This document shows, piece by piece, positions 58,160-64,000 of a stretch of 64,000 nt of DNA. The DNA lies in NCBI RefSeq assembly GCF_036240795.1, contig NZ_CP108454.1:5392001-5456000 (forward strand). Reading direction: 5' to 3'. A program made the translations under genes and the position numbers. This stretch comes from Streptomyces sp. NBC_01268. GTDB taxonomy: Bacteria > Actinomycetota > Actinomycetes > Streptomycetales > Streptomycetaceae. The notes under the pieces were generated by a model. That model was not told the origin of the DNA, made no database searches, and saw only the letters and a program-made list of their open reading frames with translations. The first letter of the stretch is position 1, and each line of letters opens with the position of its first letter.

Positions 58160-59115
58160 GGGTGCTGCTGCTCGGAGCCAACGGATTCATCGGCCGCTTC
58201 GTCGCCGACCGGTTGCTCGCCGACCCGGCGGTGCACCTCACCGCCCTCGGTCGAGGCGACGACGCCGACGTACGGTTCGACCTCGCGACCGGCAGCCCCG
58301 GTGCCCTGACCCGGTTCCTCGACGCCGTCCACCCCGGAGTCGTCGTCAACTGCGCGGGCGCCACCCGCGGTGGAGCCCGCGAGCTGACCCGGCACAACAC
58401 CGTCGCCGTCGCCACCGTCTGCGAGGCCCTGCGCCGCAGCGGCTGCGGCGCCCGCCTGGTCCAGGTCGGCTGCGCCTCCGAGTACGGGCCCAGCCAGCCC
58501 GGCTCGTCCACCGCCGAGGACGCCGTGCCCCGCCCCGGCGGCCCGTACGGCGTGTCCAAGCTGGCCGCGACCGAACTCGTCCTGGGCTCCGGCCTGGACG
58601 CCGTCGTCCTGCGGGTCTTCTCACCCGTCGGCCCCGGCACCCCGGCCGGCTCCCCGCTCGGCCGGCTCGCCGAGGCCATGCGCCGCGCCATGCAGGCCGG
58701 CGACGGTGAGCTCAAGCTCAGCGGCCTGGGCGTGCAGCGCGACTTCGTGGACGTACGGGACGTCGCCCGCGCCGTCCACGCCGCCTCGCTCTCCGCCGCG
58801 CAGGGCGTCGTCAACATCGGCACCGGCCGCGCGGTCCGGCTCCGGGACGCCGCCGCCGTCCTCGCCCGCGTCGCCGGATTCGCCGGCACGCTCCACGAGT
58901 TGGACGGGCCGCCGCCGCGCCCGGTCATCGGCGCCCCGCGCACCGAGACCATCGCCGAGCAGCTGGCCGCCGCCCCCTTCCCGTACCCCGACGGCTGCGG
59001 GCCCTGGCAGCAGGCCGACGTGCGCACCGCCCGCGACCGGCTCGGCTGGCGGCCGCGGATCAACCTGGAGGAGTCGCTGGCGGACATCTGGATGGAGGCG
59101 GCATGCCGCATCTAG
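58156..59115 (+). CDS. NAD-dependent epimerase/dehydratase (extended SDR)
   Basis: 319 residues. The N-terminal Rossmann motif is LLLGANGFIGRFVADRLL (GxxGxxG). Later comes NCAGATRGG, the active-site Tyr-x3-Lys as YGVSKLAA near residue 138 preceded by a Ser in CASEYGPS, then VRDVARAV and a C-terminal helix-rich domain. In hexosamine polymer loci such enzymes make UDP-GalNAc from UDP-GlcNAc or similar; this reaction is inferred only from neighbours. The end overlaps the next gene by 13 nt. Confidence 0.87.
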   Translation: MRVLLLGANGFIGRFVADRLLADPAVHLTALGRGDDADVRFDLATGSPGALTRFLDAVHPGVVVNCAGATRGGARELTRHNTVAVATVCEALRRSGCGARLVQVGCASEYGPSQPGSSTAEDAVPRPGGPYGVSKLAATELVLGSGLDAVVLRVFSPVGPGTPAGSPLGRLAEAMRRAMQAGDGELKLSGLGVQRDFVDVRDVARAVHAASLSAAQGVVNIGTGRAVRLRDAAAVLARVAGFAGTLHELDGPPPRPVIGAPRTETIAEQLAAAPFPYPDGCGPWQQADVRTARDRLGWRPRINLEESLADIWMEAACRI

Positions 59116-59855
59116 CCGCCACCGGCACGGCCCTGGCGATGGGGGTGGGCGTGCCCGGCTACGCCCACCCGCTGCTCGCCCCCGTCGAGTGGGCCGAGCT
59201 CACCCGCCCCGGCACCCCCGTCCACTGGGCCGTCCTGAACGTCGCGGAGGGGCCCGGCGCCCGGCCCGACCCGCACTGCCTGGAGGCCGCCGGGAAGCTG
59301 CGCAACGCGGGCGTCCGGGTGCTCGGCCACATCGACCTGCGGCACGGCTCCCGCCCCTTCGGCGAGGTCGTCTCGGACGCCCAGCGCTTCCTGGACTGGT
59401 ACAAGGCCGACGGCTTCTACCTGGACCGCGCCCCCGCCGACCGGGCCGACCTGCCGGCGGTGCGACGGATCTCGGCGACGCTGGAGGCGCTGCTCGACGG
59501 GGAGCGGGGGAACCGGGGCGCCCATCTCGTCCTGGGCCACGGCACCCACCCGTACCCCGGCTACGCGGAGGCGGCCGACCAGCTCGTCACCTTCTCCGGG
59601 GCCTGGGCGGACTACCGCTGGTCGCAGGTGGCGGAGTGGACGGCCGACTACCCGGCGGGGAAGTTCGTCCACCTGGTCCACGGGGTGCCCCGGACCCATC
59701 TGGAGGAGGCCCTGCGGATCGCCCGCTGGCAGGGCGCGGCGACGGTCTTCTTCACCGACCGCCGGGGCCGGCCGGGACAAACCGACCAATTCCACACGCT
59801 GCCCGGCTACTGGGACGAAATCGTCTCGCGTATCGGACGGGGTGTCTCGGAATGA
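59103..59855 (+). CDS. Spherulation-specific family 4 (spherulin-4, GH135-like) protein
   Basis: 250 residues. It fits the Spherulin4 family: GVGVPGYAHPLLAPVEWAEL at the N terminus, HWAVLNVAEGPG, VLGHIDLRHGSRPFGEV, WYKADGFYLDRAPAD and HLVLGHGTHPYPGYAE, then TVFFTDRRGRPGQTDQFHTL. The fungal relative Sph3 (GH135) is a glycosidase for galactosaminogalactan, and PelA carries a related hydrolase domain. Asp in FYLDR is a candidate catalytic residue. No signal peptide is visible, which is unusual for an enzyme acting on an exported polymer. Confidence 0.87.
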   Translation: MPHLAATGTALAMGVGVPGYAHPLLAPVEWAELTRPGTPVHWAVLNVAEGPGARPDPHCLEAAGKLRNAGVRVLGHIDLRHGSRPFGEVVSDAQRFLDWYKADGFYLDRAPADRADLPAVRRISATLEALLDGERGNRGAHLVLGHGTHPYPGYAEAADQLVTFSGAWADYRWSQVAEWTADYPAGKFVHLVHGVPRTHLEEALRIARWQGAATVFFTDRRGRPGQTDQFHTLPGYWDEIVSRIGRGVSE

Positions 59856-59926
59856 GGAGGGGCGTGGCAGTGTTGTCGACAGAACCACCGTAGTGAAATA
59901 CCGACCAGAGTATTGATGAGGTCTCC

Positions 59927-61105
59927 GTGTCGCTGCCACCCCTGGTCGAGCCGGCTGCCGAGCTCACCGTTGACGAGGTCCGCAGGTACTCCCGCCACCT
60001 GATCATCCCGGACGTCGGGATGGACGGGCAGAAGCGGCTCAAGAACGCGAAGGTGCTCTGTGTGGGCGCGGGCGGCCTCGGCTCGCCCGCTCTCATGTAC
60101 CTGGCCGCGGCCGGTGTCGGCACGCTCGGCATCGTGGAGTTCGACGAGGTCGACGAGTCGAACCTGCAGCGCCAGATCATCCACAGCCAGGCGGACATCG
60201 GCCGTTCCAAGGCGGCGTCCGCGAGGGACTCGGTCCTCGGCATCAACCCGTACGTGAACGTGATCCTCCACGAAGAGCGGCTCGAGGCCGACAACGTGAT
60301 GGACATCTTCAGCCAGTACGACCTGATCGTCGACGGCACCGACAACTTCGCGACCCGGTACCTGGTCAACGACGCCTGCGTGCTGCTCAACAAGCCGTAC
60401 GTCTGGGGCTCGATCTACCGCTTCGACGGCCAGGCCTCGGTCTTCTGGTCCGAGTACGGCCCCTGCTACCGCTGCCTCTACCCGGAGCCCCCGCCGCCGG
60501 GCATGGTCCCCTCCTGCGCCGAGGGCGGCGTGCTGGGCGTGCTCTGCGCGTCCATCGGCTCCATCCAGGTCACCGAGGCCATCAAGGTCCTGGCCGGCGT
60601 GGGCGACCCGCTGGTCGGCCGCCTGATGATCTACGACGCCCTGGAGATGCAGTACCGCCAGGTCAAGGTCCGCAAGGACCCCGGCTGCGCGGTCTGCGGC
60701 GAGAACCCGACCGTCACCGAGCTCATCGACTACGAGGCCTTCTGCGGCGTCGTGTCCGAGGAGGCCCAGGAGGCGGCGCTCGGCTCGACGATCACTCCCA
60801 AGCAGCTCAAGGAGTGGATCGACGACGGCGAGAACATCGACATCATCGACGTCCGCGAGCCGAACGAGTACGAGATCGTCTCGATCCCCGGCGCGCGCCT
60901 GATCCCGAAGAACGAGTTCCTGATGGGCACCGCCCTCCAGGACCTCCCGCAGGACAAGCGGATCGTCCTGCACTGCAAGACGGGTGTCCGCAGTGCGGAG
61001 GTCCTCGCCGTGCTCAAGGCCGCGGGCTTCGCGGACGCCGTGCACGTCGGCGGCGGCGTGATCGGCTGGGTCCACCAGATCGAGCCCGAGAAGCCGGTCT
61101 ACTAG
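59927..61105 (+). CDS. moeZ: Adenylyltransferase/sulfurtransferase MoeZ
   Basis: 392 residues. The N-terminal E1-like ThiF/MoeB domain has GAGGLGSPALMY near residues 46-57, NLQRQIIH and DGTDNFATRYL; the CxxC zinc pairs lie in CYRCLYPEP and CAVCGENP. The C-terminal rhodanese domain has active-site Cys350 in LHCKTGV. MoeZ adenylates and thiolates sulfur-carrier proteins (MoaD, ThiS, CysO-type) for molybdopterin, thiamine, cysteine and thiosugar synthesis. GTG 59927 follows a GATGAGG element. An AATAC/GTATT inverted repeat lies just upstream. Confidence 0.95.
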   Translation: MSLPPLVEPAAELTVDEVRRYSRHLIIPDVGMDGQKRLKNAKVLCVGAGGLGSPALMYLAAAGVGTLGIVEFDEVDESNLQRQIIHSQADIGRSKAASARDSVLGINPYVNVILHEERLEADNVMDIFSQYDLIVDGTDNFATRYLVNDACVLLNKPYVWGSIYRFDGQASVFWSEYGPCYRCLYPEPPPPGMVPSCAEGGVLGVLCASIGSIQVTEAIKVLAGVGDPLVGRLMIYDALEMQYRQVKVRKDPGCAVCGENPTVTELIDYEAFCGVVSEEAQEAALGSTITPKQLKEWIDDGENIDIIDVREPNEYEIVSIPGARLIPKNEFLMGTALQDLPQDKRIVLHCKTGVRSAEVLAVLKAAGFADAVHVGGGVIGWVHQIEPEKPVY

Positions 61106-61133
61106 GACCTGCCGGACGGCCGACCGCTCCGAA

Positions 61134-61173
61134 CGGAAGGGCCCGGACCTCGTACGAGGTCCGGGCCCTTCCG
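61134..61173. terminator. Perfect 40-bp palindromic terminator
   Basis: Bases 61134-61173 form a perfect palindrome (20-bp arms, centre CGTACG) between convergent moeZ and the hydrolase gene. It should terminate transcription from both sides. Confidence 0.9.
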
Positions 61174-61212
61174 CGTGCCGTGCCGCCCTCACCGACGGGT
61201 GCCGCCGGGCGC

Positions 61213-62778
61213 TCAGGAGCACGTCGTGCCGTACGCGGGCACCTTCCCGTCCAGGAGGTACGCGTCGACCGTCCGCGTCACGCACGCGGACGCGCCGTAC
61301 GCCCCGTGCCCCTCGCCCCGGTTGCTGACGAGCACGCCGACCCCGCTGCCCAGCGCCTTCGCCATCCGCTCCGCACCCTCGTACGGAGTGGCCGGGTCGC
61401 CGGTGGTGCCGACGACCAGGATCGGCGCGGCGCCCGGCGCGCGCACGTCCAGGGTCGTGTCCGCGCCCCGCACCGGCCAGTCGGCGCACCAGCCGGCCGT
61501 GTCCCAGGCGAGGAACTCGCCGAAGACGGGGGAGAGGCGGCGGAACCCGGGCAGCAGCGCGCGGGCCTGGGCGGGCGTCGGGCGCTCGGCCGAGTCGGCG
61601 CAGGAGATGGCCCGTTGGGAGTGGGACTGGGTGGAGTAGTGGCCGGACTCGTCCCGGTCGTCGTACCAGTCGGCGAGCCGCAGGAGCTCCTTGCCGTCGC
61701 CGTTCTCCGCCCGGGACAGCGCGCTGGTGAGCAGCGGCCAGCTCTGCTGCGAGTAGAGCGGCATCACCACGCCGGTCAGGGCGAGCGACTGCGTCAGCTT
61801 CCGGTCGCCGACGGCGAGCGGCGCCCGGTCGAGCCGCGCGAGCAGCCGCACGATCCGCTCCGAACCGGCCTTCGGGTCCTGCCCGGTGGACCGCAGGTAG
61901 TTGTCGAGGGCCCGCTGGAAGCCGATCGTCTGGTTGCGGGCGTGCCCGACGCTGTCGGCGGTCGGGTCCACGACGGCGTCGAGGACGAACCGCCCCACGT
62001 TCTTCGGGAAGAGATGGGCGTACGCGGCGCCGAGCTGCGTCCCGTAGGACATGCCGAAGTAGTGCAGCCGGTCGTCGCCGAGGACCTGGCGGACCAGATC
62101 GAGGTCGCGGGCCGTGTCGGCGGTCGTGGTGTGCGGCAGCAGCTTCCCGGAGCGGCGGGCGCAGCCGGCCGCGAAGGCCGCGGCGTCGTCGAGGAAACGC
62201 TTCTCCTCGGCGGCCGTGTCCGGCGTGGAGTCGACCGTCCGCTCGGCGGCGTCCTGTTCGGCGTCGTCGCGGCAGACCACACCGGCGCTGCGCTGGACCC
62301 CGCGCGGGTCGAAGCCGACCAGGTCGAAGCGGCGCCCGAGGCTGCCGTACTCGCTCGCCGCGCGGGGCAGGATGTCGACGCCGGAGGCACCGGGCCCGCC
62401 GAAGTTGAACAGCAGCGACCCGAGCCGCCCGTCCTTGTCCCCGGCCTCCTTGCGGATCAGCGCGACCGGGATCGTCTCGCCGTCCGGCCGGGCGTAGTCG
62501 AGGGGCACCCGGACGTCCGCGCACCGCCACGCCGAGCCGGGCTCCGCGCCACCCTCGGGGGCCGCGCAGCGCTTCCAGTCGGGGCGCTGCCCGGTGAGCG
62601 AGGCCGGCAGCCCGCCGGAGGGCTTGGGGTCGCCGGACGCCGGGGGAGCGGTGGAGGAGGCGGGTGCCGACGGGGGCGCACCGTCCGGGCCGCCGGGGCT
62701 CGCGCACCCGGCGGCGAGGATCCCCACGAGGGCGAGCACCGCGCCCCCGGTCTGCCTGCGTCTGCCCGCACCCGACAT
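61213..62778 (-). CDS. Secreted lipoprotein alpha/beta hydrolase, tripeptidyl aminopeptidase family
   Basis: 521 residues. The lipoprotein signal has GILAAGC near residue 25, then a Pro/Ser-rich linker. The triad is Ser244 in GMSYGTQLG, Asp461 in GTTGDPATPY and His491 in GEGHGAYG. The C-terminal TAP-like domain is present. Relatives in Streptomyces (SlpD/SlpE/Tap) cleave N-terminal tripeptides from secreted proteins or peptides. Cys pairs probably form disulfides. It is tandem with a paralogue upstream on the same strand, with a 54-nt gap. Confidence 0.93.
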   Translation of the reverse strand: MSGAGRRRQTGGAVLALVGILAAGCASPGGPDGAPPSAPASSTAPPASGDPKPSGGLPASLTGQRPDWKRCAAPEGGAEPGSAWRCADVRVPLDYARPDGETIPVALIRKEAGDKDGRLGSLLFNFGGPGASGVDILPRAASEYGSLGRRFDLVGFDPRGVQRSAGVVCRDDAEQDAAERTVDSTPDTAAEEKRFLDDAAAFAAGCARRSGKLLPHTTTADTARDLDLVRQVLGDDRLHYFGMSYGTQLGAAYAHLFPKNVGRFVLDAVVDPTADSVGHARNQTIGFQRALDNYLRSTGQDPKAGSERIVRLLARLDRAPLAVGDRKLTQSLALTGVVMPLYSQQSWPLLTSALSRAENGDGKELLRLADWYDDRDESGHYSTQSHSQRAISCADSAERPTPAQARALLPGFRRLSPVFGEFLAWDTAGWCADWPVRGADTTLDVRAPGAAPILVVGTTGDPATPYEGAERMAKALGSGVGVLVSNRGEGHGAYGASACVTRTVDAYLLDGKVPAYGTTCS

Positions 62779-62832
62779 GAGCGACCCCCCGTGATCCGTA
62801 CCGGACCGCCATCGTAGGCGGCCGACCCGCGC

Positions 62833-64000
62833 CTACTGGCAGACGGTCCCGGAGGCCGGCACCCTGCCGCCGAGGAGGTACGCGTCGGTGGCCCCCTTCA
62901 CACAGGCGTTGCCGCTGCTGTAGGCGCCGTGGCCCTGTCCCTTGTACGTCAGCTCCACGCCGACGCCCTTGCCGAGGGCGTCGACCATCGAGCGGGCTCC
63001 CGCGTACGGGGTGGCCGGGTCGCCGGTGTTGCCGATGACCAGGATCGGGGCGGAACCGGCGGCGGCGACGTTCGGGTGCTCCCAGGTGCCGGGCACCGGC
63101 CACTGGGCGCAGCTGGACAGCGCCCAGGCCATGAAGTCGCCGAAGACGGCGGAGGCCTGACGGAACTCCGGGACGCGCTCCTTGGCCTGCCCGAGCGTGT
63201 AGCGCTGCTTGAAGTCCACGCAGTTGATGGCGGCGTTGGCGGCCTGGATGTTGCTGTAACTGCCCGTCTGGTTGCGCCCGTTCATGGAGTCGGACAGGGC
63301 GAGCAGCAGCGCGCCGTTGCCGCCGTCGGCCTCGTCGAGCCCCTGCTCCAGATAGGGCCAGAACTCCTTCGAGTACAGCGCCTGCGCGATGCCGTTGGTG
63401 GCCTGTGTCTGGGTGAGCATCCGGTCGCCGATGCCGGGGATCGGCTTCTTGTCGAGCCGGGCGAGCAGCTCGGTGATGAACGCCTCGATCCCGGCGACGC
63501 TGTCTCCGGGCAGCACGCACGCGTCGCCCCGGTCCACGCAGTCCCGGGCGAAGTTGTCGAGCGCCAGCTGGAAGCCCTTGGTCTGTCCGAGCGCACCCTC
63601 CTCGACCCCGGCGGCGGGGTCGACGACGGCGTCGAACACGGCGCGCCCCACGTTCTTCGGGAAGAGGTGGGCGTAGACGCCGCCGAGCTCGGTCCCGTAC
63701 GAGATGCCGAAGTAGTGCAGCTTGTCGTCGCCCAGGACCCGCCGCATCAGGTCCATGTCGCGGGCGGCGTTCTCGGTGCCGACGTAGGGGAGTTCGGGCC
63801 CGGCGTCCTTCTCGCAGCCGGCCGCGTACTTCTTCTGCGCCTCGTCCAGGGTGCGCTCCTCGGCCGCGTCGTCGGGCGTGAAGTCGAGGGCGTAGTAGGC
63901 GTCGAGTTCCTTGTCGGTCGCGCACTCTACGGGTTCGCTGCGGCCGACGCCGCGCGGGTCGAAGGAGACCAGGTCGTAGCGGGAGCGCAGCGACTCGAAG
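62833..64000 (-). CDS. Alpha/beta hydrolase, tripeptidyl aminopeptidase family, 5' end outside window
   Basis: The frame stays open to the window edge, so at least 389 residues are visible and the N terminus with any signal peptide is missing. It shares the layout of the neighbouring gene: FDPRGVGRS, nucleophile GISYGTELG, LFPKNVGR, GNTGDPATPY and GQGHGAYS, with a C-terminal VCQ. It is a clear paralogue of the 61213-62778 protein. The ATG at 63756 is internal, because conserved FDPRG and Cys motifs lie upstream of it. Confidence 0.92.
   Translation of the reverse strand, partial: FESLRSRYDLVSFDPRGVGRSEPVECATDKELDAYYALDFTPDDAAEERTLDEAQKKYAAGCEKDAGPELPYVGTENAARDMDLMRRVLGDDKLHYFGISYGTELGGVYAHLFPKNVGRAVFDAVVDPAAGVEEGALGQTKGFQLALDNFARDCVDRGDACVLPGDSVAGIEAFITELLARLDKKPIPGIGDRMLTQTQATNGIAQALYSKEFWPYLEQGLDEADGGNGALLLALSDSMNGRNQTGSYSNIQAANAAINCVDFKQRYTLGQAKERVPEFRQASAVFGDFMAWALSSCAQWPVPGTWEHPNVAAAGSAPILVIGNTGDPATPYAGARSMVDALGKGVGVELTYKGQGHGAYSSGNACVKGATDAYLLGGRVPASGTVCQ

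Noticed and set aside
48967..59926. Recent genomic island with integrase
   Set aside because: No integrase, transposase, tRNA or flanking direct repeats were seen, and codon bias matches neighbouring genes.
59807..63925. 1372-codon open frame on the minus strand
   Set aside because: It runs antisense to moeZ and out of frame through both hydrolase genes; its Arg/Gly-rich translation is a shadow of GC-rich codon bias.

Overview
The window looks like a chromosomal core segment of a Streptomyces or very close relative. Base composition is very GC-rich, third codon positions are almost always G or C, GTG starts are common, and GTGA or ATGA stop-start overlaps are frequent. Gene content is typical of actinomycetes: mycothiol deacetylase MshB, a FolP2-like dihydropteroate synthase paralogue, DUF3117, DUF3107 and DUF3152 proteins, and the sigma-E/anti-sigma/HtrA/TatB module. 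I see no tRNA, rRNA, CRISPR array, insertion sequence or phage gene.

Layout. 1-5236: a peptide-type ABC importer operon entered inside its binding-protein gene, with separate D and F ATPases. 5414-16824: a membrane protein, an S9 peptidase, the mshB pair, a large membrane-anchored peptidoglycan-binding-like protein, a SirB1-like/GNAT pair, and ferredoxin plus DapC. 17134-22959: a secreted lysozyme-fold protein divergent from dapE, then a LOG-family hydrolase, FolP2, a DivIVA-like membrane protein, Tag and an enoyl-CoA hydratase. 23241-28223: DUF3117, an O-methyltransferase, and the sigE-rseA-htrA-tatB envelope-stress and export block. 28322-34743: Mrp, DUF1003, an MgtE-N/CBS protein, a lipoprotein and CorA. 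35159-40488: SUFU, DUF6758, PHP, MarC, NYN and alpha/beta hydrolase genes. 40568-48966: a DEAD-box helicase, a ferritin-like protein, DUF3107, TetR, an alpha/beta hydrolase and a DUF3152 metalloprotease-like protein. 49041-54797: a second peptide ABC operon with a fused double ATPase and a leader-peptide region. 54989-59855: a four-gene set of PelF-like glycosyltransferase, polytopic membrane protein, NAD epimerase/dehydratase and spherulin-4-like hydrolase. 59927-64000: MoeZ and two tandem secreted alpha/beta hydrolases.

How the genes work together. The gene order from mshB to corA and from the DEAD-box helicase to moeZ parallels two Mycobacterium tuberculosis regions that I recall (around Rv1170-Rv1239c and Rv3211-Rv3206c). 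This marks most of the window as old conserved backbone. Against that order, the second peptide ABC operon and the glycosyltransferase/spherulin set form an interruption of about 11 kb between DUF3152 and moeZ. That set, possibly a Pel- or galactosaminogalactan-like exopolysaccharide system, is the best candidate for an undescribed system here.

Start-site features recur. Twelve genes or small ORFs have a TANNNT-like hexamer 6-7 nt before the start codon, as expected for leaderless transcripts. The DEAD-box helicase appears to start at CTG in a CTGA overlap with an upstream ORF. The O-methyltransferase appears to start at ATT behind a good Shine-Dalgarno sequence.
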